Origin: Enterobacter soli ATCC BAA-2102
Lineage (GTDB): Bacteria > Pseudomonadota > Gammaproteobacteria > Enterobacterales > Enterobacteriaceae
Length of the DNA: 64,000 bases
Assembly: GCF_001654845.1 (NCBI RefSeq)
Contig: NZ_LXES01000048.1
Span: forward strand, 62,001-126,000
Direction: 5' to 3'
Positions within the stretch are counted from its first letter, which is position 1, and each line of letters opens with the position of its first letter. A program made the position numbers and the translations under genes. Positions 17,251-26,161 of this stretch are shown here, piece by piece. The notes below the pieces were generated by a model. That model was not told the origin of the DNA and ran no database searches. It worked only from the letters and a program-made list of their open reading frames with translations.

Positions 17251-17568
17251 ATGAGCAAGAAAACCGATAACGCCATTACGCTGGCAAAACCCGTTATTCG
17301 CGGCGATGAGAAGATCACTCAGGTAACGATTACGGATGAGATCAGACAGGCTGGCTCCCTGCGCGGGCTGAAGCTGGTCAACGTGATGAATATGGATGTG
17401 GATTCGGTGGCGGTGCTGCTGACCCGCGTCACGTCACCACGCCTCAAACAGTCCGAAATCAACGAAATGGACACGCGCGATTTTGTCAGCCTGTCTGAAG
17501 CGCTCGTCCCTTTTTTGACACCTGCGGGGTCTGGAGCGTCGAGCGAGGCGGAGACGGAGAATCAGTAA
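17251..17568 (+). CDS. E: Tail assembly chaperone gpE
   Basis: The 105-residue zero-frame product is the short member of the gpE/E+E' chaperone pair, which helps pack the tape-measure protein during tail assembly (role analogous to lambda gpG/gpGT). The start is at 17251. A slippery T6G run at 17511-17517 near its 3' end allows the extended product. Confidence 0.9.
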   Translation: MSKKTDNAITLAKPVIRGDEKITQVTITDEIRQAGSLRGLKLVNVMNMDVDSVAVLLTRVTSPRLKQSEINEMDTRDFVSLSEALVPFLTPAGSGASSEAETENQ

Positions 17569-17729
17569 CACTCCTGCGGTTCGACCTGATCGACGATCTG
17601 GTTGCTGATATCGCGGTAGTTTTCAACTGGCCGCCCTCTGAAGTCTTCACGATGGAGCTGGGCGAAGTCATAGCCTGGCGTGAGCGGGCGGCTGTCCGAA
17701 GTGGAGCCAGTGACAGTGAAAAGCCTTAA
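17251..17729 (+). CDS. E': Tail chaperone E+E' by -1 ribosomal frameshift
   Basis: The zero-frame codons read CCT-TTT-TTG. A slip on T-TTT-TTG (17511-17517) moves ribosomes to the -1 frame, which stays open to TAA at 17727-17729. The added segment includes LIDDLVADIAVVFNWPPSEV and IAWRERA, the GpE-family pattern with its WPP turn. The product is about 158 residues. P2 uses the same heptamer, so this is a strong functional prediction. It overlaps the 5' end of T. Confidence 0.88.
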
Positions 17730-20682
17730 TATCCGGGTTGCGTTCAGCGCGATCGATAAACTTACCCGCCCGGTCAATGCCGCCCGCCAGAGTGCGGGCG
17801 GTTTGTCTGAATCCCTCAAAAAAACGCAGTCCAGCATTAAAGACCTGGACAGTCAGTCCCGCACGTTCAACCGCCTGCGTGACAGCGTGCAAAAGACCTC
17901 CCGCAAAATCGACGACGCCAGCCGGGCGCTTGAAGGTCTTAATCAGGCGCAGCGGGAAGGTACACAACTTACAGACAAGCAAAAAGCCCATATGGCAGCG
18001 CTGGCCGCAAAGCTGGAACGCCTCAACTCTGCACGCACGCAGGAAATGGTTAAGCTGCGCGCTGCATCACAGGCGCTGCGCAGCCACGGTGTTTCGCTGG
18101 TCGGCAGCGATCGCACCATTCAGAGTGCCATACGCCGAACAGAACAGTACAACCAGACGCTTGAGCGGGAACGGCGACAGCTTGCTGCGGTCACGCAGGC
18201 ACGTGCGCGCTATGACCGGATGCAGCAAACGGCGAGCAAACTTCGCGGTGGTGGCACAATGGCCGTTGCCGGGGCCACTGCTGCCGGTTACGTAGCGGGG
18301 CGTTTCTTATCCCCTGCCGTTGGGTTTGACCGGGAAATGTCCCGCGTGCAGGCGCTGACCCGTATAGATAAAAGCTCAGCAGACTTTTCGGCACTCCGCG
18401 ATCAGGCCAAAAAGCTGGGCGCTGAAACGCAGTTCACCACGACGGACGCTGCCAGCGGTCAGGCGTTTCTCGCTATGGCCGGTTTCACTCCGAAGGCTAT
18501 TCAGGCCGCACTGCCTGGCGTGCTCAATATGGCACTGGCCGGTGGCATGGATTTAGGTGAAAGCGCCGATATCAGCTCAAACATCCTGTCTCAGTTCCGC
18601 CTCGATCCCAAAGAAATGGATCGCGTCAGTGACGTATTAACCGGCGCATTCACCCGCACCAACACCGATCTGCAAAATATCGGTGAGGCGATGAAATACG
18701 CCGGGACAGGTCTTTCCAGTCTGGGCGTCAGCGTCGAGCAGACCACGGCCATGATCGGCGTGATGGCTAACGTGGGCTTGCGCGGGAGTATCGCGGGTAC
18801 AGGTTTGCAGGCCGCGTTTTCACGCCTTGCCGCACCAACCGGCAGGGCCAAGACTGCGCTTAAAGAGCTGGGCGTAGACGTTGCTGACGCCACGGGGAAA
18901 ATGCGCCCTGCTGAAGAAGTTCTCACTGAACTCTATAAAAAGATCAGTAAATACGGGGATACCGATAAGCTCTCATTCTTCAAAGATATTGCCGGTGAAG
19001 AGGCGTCAAAGTCATTGCAGGCACTGGTTATGTCAGCCGGGAGCGGAGAACTCCAGAAGTTACTGGAGGCACTGAAAAACGCCAAAGGTGAGGCGCAGAA
19101 AGCCGCCAAAATAATGGCGGATAACCTTGATGGCGATCTCAAGAATCTGGACAGCGCCTGGGAAGGCTTCCGCATCCAGATTAACGATCTCGTCGATAAT
19201 CAGCTGCGCGCCCTGACTCAGGGACTGAGTGACGTTGTGGGGAATATGACGCAGTGGGCGAAAGAAAATCCGAAGCTCGCCCAGTCCCTGCTGATTGTCG
19301 GCGGTAGCGTTCTGGCACTGACCGCCGCCATAGGCGGCACATCGCTGGCGATCGGCCTGCTGATGGGGCCGCTGGCTAAACTCCAGTTAGGTTTTACCCT
19401 GCTGACGGGGGGCAGAGGCATAACCGGAACGATTTCCGCTCTGCGCACACTCGGCACAGCTTCCGGCCCGGCAATGGCAAGCGTGCGCGGATGGGGGCCA
19501 GTTCTCGGCTCGTTAGCAGGGAAAATGCGTGGAGTTTCAACCATCATACCCGCTATGCGCGGCGCGCTGATGGGGGCATTTCTTGCACCTGGTGCCGTGC
19601 TGGGTGCACTGACTAAAAACATCGGGATGCTCGCCTTTCGCCTGACAGGTTTACCGGTCATATGGAGCATGATCACTGTGGCGGTGTCGATGCTGGGTAC
19701 AGCACTGTCGCTGCTGTTTAGTCCGATTGGCCTGGTAGTGGCAGCGTTTGTTGCTGCCGGAGTGCTCATCTGGCGGTATTGGGAGCCTCTTAAAGCATTT
19801 TTTGCAGGTGTCTTCACCGGCATCATGGAAAGACTCGCTCCATTACGCGAGACCTTCGCGCAGTTCAGCCCCATCTTTGACGCGATAGGCAGCGCTGTCA
19901 GCCAGGTCTTTAACTGGTTCAAATCTCTGCTTTCCCCAATGGAGTCCAGCAAGGAAACACTGGATAAATGCGCCAGCGCCGGTGAGGTATTCGGCAACGT
20001 TCTGGGCGGTGCACTCCAGCTTGTCCTGGCTCCCGCAAAAATGCTGCTGGATACATTAGCCTGGATCCTTGAAAAGCTCGGCGTTCTGCCAGATGAGGCC
20101 GAAAAAGCCAGGAAGAAGATCGAAGACGCACAGCGCATGGCCGTTCTTCAGGACAAGGTCGCCCTTCTTCAGGGAGATATCGCTAAGGTTGCGCCGAAAA
20201 AAGTTGAGGTGAATAACGTTCCGCCCGGAGCACCGCAACCCTCATCACCTCTGACCGGTGATAACGGCACTATGCGCAGGTTGCAGAGTATCGACAGCAA
20301 CACCAAAGCGACAGCCGACAACACGAAGAAAATCGGCCCCGGCGATATCGTGTTTAAAAACCTGCCCCGTGCGCTGGCCGTTCGTGGGGAGTGGAAGGAA
20401 TCGCAGCTTGCCAGCACGGTCAGGAACAACGGGTTAAGCGCACATCCCGCAGTGGTGGCAGCATCGCTTCCCGTTAAACAGGCTGAACTTCTCCCAGTCA
20501 GCCGTAGCGCCAGCAATATACCTGTTACCACAGGCGGCTTTACGGGCGAAATCCACGTACATCTGCATGGCGTTGACCGGCAGGACGCGCGCGAAATTGG
20601 CCGGATTGCCGCCGACGCCGTCAGTGCCGAACTCGCCCGCCGTGAACGGCTAAACCGTGGCAGCTTCAAAGACAGAGATTAA
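17710..20682 (+). CDS. T: Tail tape-measure protein gpT
   Basis: This 990-residue protein sets tail length; P2 gpT is about 815 residues. It has an N-terminal coiled-coil-rich region (residues 20-170). A TP901-type tape-measure core follows (about 190-400), including ETQFTTTDAASGQAFLAMAG. Hydrophobic alanine/glycine-rich segments occupy about residues 540-720, and a low-complexity region precedes the C-terminus. The start is uncertain among GTG codons at 17680, 17710 and 17716; GGAG at 17703-17706 favours one of the last two. It overlaps E'. Confidence 0.92.
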   Translation: MTVKSLNIRVAFSAIDKLTRPVNAARQSAGGLSESLKKTQSSIKDLDSQSRTFNRLRDSVQKTSRKIDDASRALEGLNQAQREGTQLTDKQKAHMAALAAKLERLNSARTQEMVKLRAASQALRSHGVSLVGSDRTIQSAIRRTEQYNQTLERERRQLAAVTQARARYDRMQQTASKLRGGGTMAVAGATAAGYVAGRFLSPAVGFDREMSRVQALTRIDKSSADFSALRDQAKKLGAETQFTTTDAASGQAFLAMAGFTPKAIQAALPGVLNMALAGGMDLGESADISSNILSQFRLDPKEMDRVSDVLTGAFTRTNTDLQNIGEAMKYAGTGLSSLGVSVEQTTAMIGVMANVGLRGSIAGTGLQAAFSRLAAPTGRAKTALKELGVDVADATGKMRPAEEVLTELYKKISKYGDTDKLSFFKDIAGEEASKSLQALVMSAGSGELQKLLEALKNAKGEAQKAAKIMADNLDGDLKNLDSAWEGFRIQINDLVDNQLRALTQGLSDVVGNMTQWAKENPKLAQSLLIVGGSVLALTAAIGGTSLAIGLLMGPLAKLQLGFTLLTGGRGITGTISALRTLGTASGPAMASVRGWGPVLGSLAGKMRGVSTIIPAMRGALMGAFLAPGAVLGALTKNIGMLAFRLTGLPVIWSMITVAVSMLGTALSLLFSPIGLVVAAFVAAGVLIWRYWEPLKAFFAGVFTGIMERLAPLRETFAQFSPIFDAIGSAVSQVFNWFKSLLSPMESSKETLDKCASAGEVFGNVLGGALQLVLAPAKMLLDTLAWILEKLGVLPDEAEKARKKIEDAQRMAVLQDKVALLQGDIAKVAPKKVEVNNVPPGAPQPSSPLTGDNGTMRRLQSIDSNTKATADNTKKIGPGDIVFKNLPRALAVRGEWKESQLASTVRNNGLSAHPAVVAASLPVKQAELLPVSRSASNIPVTTGGFTGEIHVHLHGVDRQDAREIGRIAADAVSAELARRERLNRGSFKDRD

Positions 20683-20696
20683 GGGGACGCAACATT

Positions 20697-21185
20697 ATGA
20701 TGATGATATACGGGATGTTCGTTTTTGAACTGAAAACGCTGCCTTACCAGCAGCTACGCCATTCGCTTAACTGGCGGCACGTAAAAAATGACCGCATCAA
20801 CCGATCGGCAAAATGGCAGTACATCGGCGCGGGGGAAACGCAGATCAACCTTGATGGGGTGCTTTACCCTGAAATTACGGGCGGCGACGTGTCTCTTACC
20901 GTTCTGGCAACGCAGGCATATACCGGGCGTCCCTGGCCTTTAATCAGCGGCGCGGGACAGATTTACGGAATGTATGTACTGACAGGGCTACAGGCCACGC
21001 ACACAGAGTTCGACCGATACGGTAAGGCAAAAAAAATAGAATTTTCGATAAGCTTCCAGCGCTGTGATGAAGACCTGCGCGAACGCCTGCAAGCCTCGTC
21101 AGTTGGTGATCTGCTTTCAGGTCTGAAGGATAAAGCCACCTCTGCCTATAACTCGGCAAGTAGCACGCTGTCAGGCCTGTTCTGA
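20697..21185 (+). CDS. U: Tail protein gpU
   Basis: The 162-residue protein (P2 gpU about 159) is a tail-tube initiator/terminator-associated protein of the P2 type. Its N-terminus MIYGMFVFELKTLPYQQL and the TYTGRPWPLISG-like segment TGRPWPLISGAGQIYGMY match the family. AGGGGACG precedes the start. It is the last gene of the inverted operon; in P2 D follows, here it does not. Confidence 0.93.
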   Translation: MMMIYGMFVFELKTLPYQQLRHSLNWRHVKNDRINRSAKWQYIGAGETQINLDGVLYPEITGGDVSLTVLATQAYTGRPWPLISGAGQIYGMYVLTGLQATHTEFDRYGKAKKIEFSISFQRCDEDLRERLQASSVGDLLSGLKDKATSAYNSASSTLSGLF

Positions 21186-21204
21186 CGGCAACCACATAAA
21201 ACTA

Positions 21205-21224
21205 AAGCGGGCATTTGCCCGCTT
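21205..21224. terminator. Terminator after U
   Basis: An 8-bp perfect stem (aagcgggc/gcccgctt) with loop attt is followed by a pyrimidine-rich tail. It separates the FI-U operon from the convergent fibre operon. The rest of 21186-21338 holds no gene. Confidence 0.65.
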
Positions 21225-21338
21225 CTTCTCCTGGCGGCACTGCCAAAACCGATAGTGCTGAAGCACCGTTAAAAATGACCATGCTCGATACATATGTCCG
21301 GCACGGTAAGAATCGACAGTTCGTGCCAGAATGAAAAC

Positions 21339-21743
21339 TTATTCCGGCTTATCCGGCCAGATGATATCCGGCGCATTGCTGGCTATAACACGGTTCAACA
21401 ACACGCGGTATTTTTTCCACGCGAGCAAAAGCTGTTTTTCTTCATCAGTTTCCAGCCCCAAATCGAATGCATCCTGTAGGGGAAGTATTCTGGCGTTAGC
21501 CTCCTTCATCAGCACCGTTCGCGTTTCTTCTGCCTGCGCAACTAACTCTTCGGCGGTGGGCTCCGGTGGGTCAGTTAAAACCGGGGTGCCCGCCAAATTT
21601 GCGGCGATCACTTTTCCCGTTGATTGTCCCTCCAGCAGAGAAAAATATAATTCTTCACTTATTTCCACTGCATCAGCCGGAATGGATTCGTTAACCTCAT
21701 CGCAATAGAACCCCAGTTCCGCTTTCGAAAAATAATAATTCAT
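21339..21743 (-). CDS. G: Tail fibre assembly chaperone (Tfa / gpG type)
   Basis: The 134-residue protein belongs to the caudoviral tail-fibre assembly family, which caps and folds the fibre C-terminus. Typical features are an N-terminal FSKAELGFYCDE segment and a C-terminal half with the WKKYRVLLNRV pattern before IIWPDKPE. It follows the fibre gene by 11 bp on the same strand. It probably co-evolves with the variable fibre tip, so its host-range partner is that protein. Confidence 0.88.
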   Translation of the reverse strand: MNYYFSKAELGFYCDEVNESIPADAVEISEELYFSLLEGQSTGKVIAANLAGTPVLTDPPEPTAEELVAQAEETRTVLMKEANARILPLQDAFDLGLETDEEKQLLLAWKKYRVLLNRVIASNAPDIIWPDKPE

Positions 21744-21754
21744 CGTTTATCGTC

Positions 21755-23806
21755 CTAATAACCAACTGCAAACCAGCATAACTGGCGGTCTGTTGCGGCA
21801 GTATTTGACAGGGAATATTGTGAAGCCGATTTAATAAATCCCGTCATTGAGTTTTCGCCAGCCGTTCGCTCGATGTTGTTTGATACCGTCAGCGATGCGC
21901 AACCAGTCGGAAACGAAACCGGGAAACTGAATGTCCGCGTGGTTGCCCCGCTAACGCTCTCAATCCCCCACTGAAATATCATTCCCGTGTTGGAATCTTT
22001 AAACCATCCGCGCGACCCTCTCGATGCGGTATTGACCTTCTGGAAGGTGCTGTTAGCCAGCGTCTTGGTATAAAATCGGTTGTCGAAGTTGGTGAAATCA
22101 CCCGGCTTAATCTGGCCTTTTGCTTCCAGATGTCCGCCACGGGTATCGACAAAGACCGTGACCCCTTCACTCCCGGTGAGGGTGCAATAAAATCCAATAC
22201 CGTTCCATGATTTCAGCATCAGGTTATTACTGGAAAAACCTACGTTATCCTCGCCCTGATAAATCCCCGTGCTGTTCCTGATTTTTACGCCTTCCGAGAA
22301 CGTAACTTCTTTCTGGTAAGTGCCACCCTTTGACGCTGAAACGGCATCGACTTCATCGGCTGTGGGCGGGTTATTTGAATCGTAGAGCTTAATCCATCCC
22401 TGCCACTCGCCGTTCATTTTTGTGCGGTGGCGCAATGGCTCATCGGGGCGACCTGCGCGCCAGCCAATCTGACGGCCAGTATTCTGGTTGTACTGACAAT
22501 GAATCAGCTCAGAGACCTGATTCGCGACCGGGCCATGAATACCCTCGGCACTCAAATTGAAAAAGCCGTTGTAATTGATGTTATTGGCATCAGACACGTT
22601 AACACCGGCAATAGCACCGAGACCAAAATCACCTACCCGTAAAACTCGCCCGGCAGTGGTGTCTGTGCTGGAGGTGGTTGCATCTTTAGTGGCCGCTGTA
22701 CCCGCATCATCCAGATTTGAGGTTTTCAGGCTGATATCGGACGCACCATCAAAAGACACTCCGGCAATTTTCCGCGCGGTGGCAAGCTTCCTGGCCGCTT
22801 CGGCAGTACCCTTTACTGGCAGCGCCCCCACATCGTCAGCCGTGGGCTTATATCCCTCATGGTAAACAGCCTTGTCGTCATACTTCAGCTCGCCTGTGTG
22901 CTTCAGTTGCAGAAACTTATTAGACGCACCGTTAGCGATATACACATCTGAGTTGCCCACCCCAAAAGACACGTTGCCAATCGTGGTTTTGATTCCAAAC
23001 CCGCCCGTCAGCCAGCCGCCCGCAAGCGGTAAACGGGTATTCGCATTATCATTGGCCGCTTTCGCGTTATCGTTGGCCGTTTTTACGGCTTTTGGTGTTG
23101 CAGCCAGCACCTCAGAGGTGCTGTCGGTTGCGCTACTGAGCTGAACAATGCCTTTCTGCGCTGTGGTAGCGTCCTGAGCCGTGTATTTCGCTTTTGCAAG
23201 ATCATATGCCACCTTGACTGCTTTCGGCGTCGCTGCGAGCACCTCAGAGGTGCTGTCGGTCGCATTGCTTAACTGAGTGAAACCCTTTGCGGTAAGCGAA
23301 GCGTCGGGATGGCGACGGGACTGCTCATGCTCCGCGAGCTTATCATCGACATAATCCTGCGTTGCCATCACCGTTGTGGTGTCAATCGTCAGCTCGACCG
23401 ACTCGATGTCGCTTACCATGATGACCATACGCACGGTTTGCGCACGGCCTGACCCCTCCGCCAGCGCGGGCTTGTAGCTTTCGGCCATATTGCCGACCGC
23501 TATCAGCGTGCCGGTATCATCATAAAGCCCCATTTCACGCATCCAGAAACCACCGGTCTCAGGAGGGATAACCAGCTCCGCCACGACATAGTTTTTGTTT
23601 TTATTGTCCTGGCTGATTTTGTTCAGCGTATTACGCCAGACTTCCCTGACCAGCTTCGTCTGATTCGGATCAGGCGTCGGCAGCGCACCCCCACCATCAC
23701 CCACCGCCATCAAGGTGAGGTTAACCTTTTTCCCGTTCGGAATGGTGGCCGCCGCCAGTTTAATCGCACCCGCTTTGGTGATAACTGTTTTGAATTTCAC
23801 TGCCAT
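21755..23806 (-). CDS. H: Tail fibre protein gpH
   Basis: The 683-residue receptor-binding fibre has an N-terminal tail-collar domain (about residues 1-150, FKTVITKAGAIKLAAATIPN). Two tandem copies of a fibre repeat, each with QLS-ATDSTSEVLAATPKAVK (about residues 170-250), follow. A shaft and a C-terminal tip ending in QLCWFAVGY complete it. The repeats are also visible as near-identical DNA around 23080-23270, possible sites of recombination between phages. The tip determines host range. Confidence 0.92.
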   Translation of the reverse strand: MAVKFKTVITKAGAIKLAAATIPNGKKVNLTLMAVGDGGGALPTPDPNQTKLVREVWRNTLNKISQDNKNKNYVVAELVIPPETGGFWMREMGLYDDTGTLIAVGNMAESYKPALAEGSGRAQTVRMVIMVSDIESVELTIDTTTVMATQDYVDDKLAEHEQSRRHPDASLTAKGFTQLSNATDSTSEVLAATPKAVKVAYDLAKAKYTAQDATTAQKGIVQLSSATDSTSEVLAATPKAVKTANDNAKAANDNANTRLPLAGGWLTGGFGIKTTIGNVSFGVGNSDVYIANGASNKFLQLKHTGELKYDDKAVYHEGYKPTADDVGALPVKGTAEAARKLATARKIAGVSFDGASDISLKTSNLDDAGTAATKDATTSSTDTTAGRVLRVGDFGLGAIAGVNVSDANNINYNGFFNLSAEGIHGPVANQVSELIHCQYNQNTGRQIGWRAGRPDEPLRHRTKMNGEWQGWIKLYDSNNPPTADEVDAVSASKGGTYQKEVTFSEGVKIRNSTGIYQGEDNVGFSSNNLMLKSWNGIGFYCTLTGSEGVTVFVDTRGGHLEAKGQIKPGDFTNFDNRFYTKTLANSTFQKVNTASRGSRGWFKDSNTGMIFQWGIESVSGATTRTFSFPVSFPTGCASLTVSNNIERTAGENSMTGFIKSASQYSLSNTAATDRQLCWFAVGY

Positions 23807-23817
23807 TATGTTCTCAC

Positions 23818-24345
23818 TTATCCCGGGTAAACCGTGATGATATCGCCGTCATAGGTCAGGGCACCGGTGTAAAGGTATCCGGGAATGTCCTGAATAATAT
23901 TAAGTCCGATCAGATGGCGGCTGGCAGGCTTTGCATCTGCAATAAGCCGCTCCATTTCGTAATACATTTCCTCTGTGATACCAGACTCTAATACACCGAT
24001 ATCAAGGCGAAATGTGCCGGGTGGATCGTTGGTTTCCCACCATTCTGTAACATTGATGATGTATCCGAGCGGTTCCACAACACGGCGTAATGCGCCGATG
24101 GTGCCTTTGTGTCGGTGAATCAGCCAGGCGTCACGAATAGATTGCCGTTTGGTCTGCTCCGGCCAGTCCTTATCCCACCGGTCGACTGAAAGCGCCCATG
24201 CCAGATAGGGAAGAAGGCTCACCGGGCAGGTATCAGCGTTCCACAAGGTGCGAAGCATCACCGGAATATCAGTAATCTTCTCCGTCACCTTCTCCGCGTT
24301 TCGCATGAAATCACTTGCCGATGGAGGCAGCAGGCTGTTACTCAT
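23818..24345 (-). CDS. I: Baseplate protein gpI
   Basis: At 175 residues (P2: 176) this baseplate component links wedges to the fibres. TLWNADTCPVSLLPYLAWALSV is the characteristic core. The start at 24345 gives the P2 length and overlaps gene J by 8 nt; a longer frame to 24402 would overlap it much more. Confidence 0.93.
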   Translation of the reverse strand: MSNSLLPPSASDFMRNAEKVTEKITDIPVMLRTLWNADTCPVSLLPYLAWALSVDRWDKDWPEQTKRQSIRDAWLIHRHKGTIGALRRVVEPLGYIINVTEWWETNDPPGTFRLDIGVLESGITEEMYYEMERLIADAKPASRHLIGLNIIQDIPGYLYTGALTYDGDIITVYPG

Positions 24346-25234
24346 CGGTTCCCCCTTTGCTGATAGCGAAGGACGTGCAGCGCGCCGACTGCGTATCATC
24401 AATCACAAGATCGCTGGCAGGCTCCTGCAACTCCACCCGCTGCACACCCTGAACATGCAAAGCAGCCATGATGGCCGAGCGGGCGACATCGCGGCCAATC
24501 TTGCCCTGCTGACTAAGCCATGACTGAAGGGCATTTTGCGCAGCGGTAAGGATCGGCTCAGACTCAGGGCCGGGATAAAAATAAAGCTGCGCCCTGATTT
24601 GATAATCAATAATTGCAGCACTTTGTACCGTAAGCCTGTCGCCGACTGGCCGTATGTTTTCGTCATTGAGGGCATTTCTGACGCTACTCAATAATTCTGC
24701 CGATGCCGTACCGTCACCTTCTGTGGAAAGCACAGAAACGATCACGACAGCGGGCGACGGGCTGGTTGCTCTCGCGTCCGCCACTTTTCCGCTGACGCTT
24801 TTTGCAAAATATTCATATGCCCCGGTAGGCCCGGCCACGCTCAGGCCTTCGAATGCAGCTTGAGCGCGCAGGCGCAGCGCGGTATCACTTTCGGTTTCCG
24901 CGTCAGCCGTTGTCGTTTCCGGGGTGATGATCAGACGTTCGGTATTCAGATTGGCCGCGAGGTTATCAAGATCGGTCGATACGGCATGACTCAGCATACA
25001 TGCCGCTGCGCCCTCATTGATGCGCTGGCGAAGCGTCATTTCACGGTAGGCAACCACCTGGGCGATCACGTTCAGCGGTTCGGATTCCAGCTCCAGCGCG
25101 GCGGCAACAGACGTCTGCTGTTCCTGCGGGAAGGCCGCAAGCATGACAGCTTTGACCTCGCTGAGAATGACCTCAAAGTCCAGAACTTCGATAATTTGCG
25201 GCTGCGGTAGCTGCGATAAATCAACTGTTGCCAT
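24338..25234 (-). CDS. J: Baseplate wedge protein gpJ
   Basis: The 298-residue protein (P2: 302) is a baseplate_J/gp6-like wedge subunit. Family features are the N-terminal VDLSQLPQPQIIEVLDFE and ESEPLNVIAQVVAYRE segments. The start at 25234 is preferred over an in-frame start three codons earlier. It overlaps W by 14 nt. Confidence 0.93.
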   Translation of the reverse strand: MATVDLSQLPQPQIIEVLDFEVILSEVKAVMLAAFPQEQQTSVAAALELESEPLNVIAQVVAYREMTLRQRINEGAAACMLSHAVSTDLDNLAANLNTERLIITPETTTADAETESDTALRLRAQAAFEGLSVAGPTGAYEYFAKSVSGKVADARATSPSPAVVIVSVLSTEGDGTASAELLSSVRNALNDENIRPVGDRLTVQSAAIIDYQIRAQLYFYPGPESEPILTAAQNALQSWLSQQGKIGRDVARSAIMAALHVQGVQRVELQEPASDLVIDDTQSARCTSFAISKGGTDE

Positions 25235-25589
25235 TGCTGCCACTCCTGAGCGTCAGCGCGGTGCCTGCCGTCTGCATGGTTTCGGTGATAATGCCGACCA
25301 GTTCAGCGGTAACAGCGCCACTCTTTGAAAAACTGATATTGATGCCGTTCAGGGCAATACGCGGTTCCCACATTGTCAGGGCAATCACCGCCGCACTCAT
25401 ACATTGCAGGCGCGTCACTTCGTTCTGTGGTTCATCCAGCAGATCGGGGATCATGCTGCCGTAATCCCGTCGCATCACCCGGCTTGCCAGTGGCGTGGTC
25501 AGTATGTCGCGTACAGAATTCCACAGCTGATCGGTATCGGTAATCAGCCCCGTGTCGTCCGGGTTCATGCCGGTATAACGAACAGTCAT
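25221..25589 (-). CDS. W: Baseplate protein gpW (gp25-like)
   Basis: The 122-residue protein is a gp25/lysozyme-like baseplate wedge subunit that nucleates the sheath. MTVRYTGMN and LTTPLASRVMRRDYGS are characteristic of P2 gpW. It overlaps V by 4 nt and J by 14 nt, in the usual V-W-J-I order. Confidence 0.94.
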   Translation of the reverse strand: MTVRYTGMNPDDTGLITDTDQLWNSVRDILTTPLASRVMRRDYGSMIPDLLDEPQNEVTRLQCMSAAVIALTMWEPRIALNGINISFSKSGAVTAELVGIITETMQTAGTALTLRSGSNGNS

Positions 25590-26161
25590 AGCGGTGCCCC
25601 TGTAGTGCCGCCGCTGTCACCAGGGTGTTTGTGCGTATGCAGGACTTTGCCGTTAGACGAAAGAGACCCGCCAGAATGGGTAACATTGCCCTTCATTGTG
25701 CCGCCTTCCGTCAGTTCAAACGTCCGCGCTTTCAGATGATCGGTGCATTCCACCACCGGCGTATCAAGCGTGACGCTGGCAGAGGCTTTGATATGTGCAG
25801 TTTTCATGCCCTGTGCTTCCAGCTCGCTGGCTTCAGCGTCATAGCGAAAAGAGGCACCGTCTGGCGCTGTCAGCACAATCTCTTTCAGGCTGCTGCCCGG
25901 TGCTGGATGATCGTTGCTGTAGAGACTGCCGATAATGACCGCCGTTTCAGGATTGCCACCAATACAGCCCAGCCAGACCTGTTCACCGACTGAAGGCGGC
26001 ACCCAGATACTGAATGCCCCTGCGCGCGTGGTATTCCAGCGCAGCCAGTCGGTCTGAAGTTCGCCGCTTTGCACGCGCACGCACCAGCGCTCTTCATCAA
26101 CGGCAATAACGACGCCTACACGGAGGATATTTTCCAGCAGGCGGATCAGTTCAGCATTCAT
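25586..26161 (-). CDS. V: Baseplate spike protein gpV
   Basis: This 191-residue trimeric membrane-piercing spike has an N-terminal OB-like domain with a WVPPSVGEQVWLGC segment (about residues 50-65) and a central beta-helix. Near the C-terminus is LHTHKHPGDSGG. The HxH there corresponds to the iron-binding tip residues of P2 gpV. It overlaps S by 4 nt. Confidence 0.93.
   Translation of the reverse strand: MNAELIRLLENILRVGVVIAVDEERWCVRVQSGELQTDWLRWNTTRAGAFSIWVPPSVGEQVWLGCIGGNPETAVIIGSLYSNDHPAPGSSLKEIVLTAPDGASFRYDAEASELEAQGMKTAHIKASASVTLDTPVVECTDHLKARTFELTEGGTMKGNVTHSGGSLSSNGKVLHTHKHPGDSGGTTGAPL

Noticed and set aside
16431..17318. Long minus-strand frame across FI, FII and E
   Set aside because: It is an antisense shadow of three well-recognised tail genes with their own start signals.
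21186..21338. Invertible-segment recombination site explaining the turned FI-U block
   Set aside because: No invertase gene is in the prophage, and I found no matching inverted repeats between this gap and the D-FI gap; only a local 6-bp stem is present.
23080..23270. CRISPR-like repeats
   Set aside because: The near-identical DNA encodes tandem repeats of the tail fibre in frame; there are no short regular spacers.
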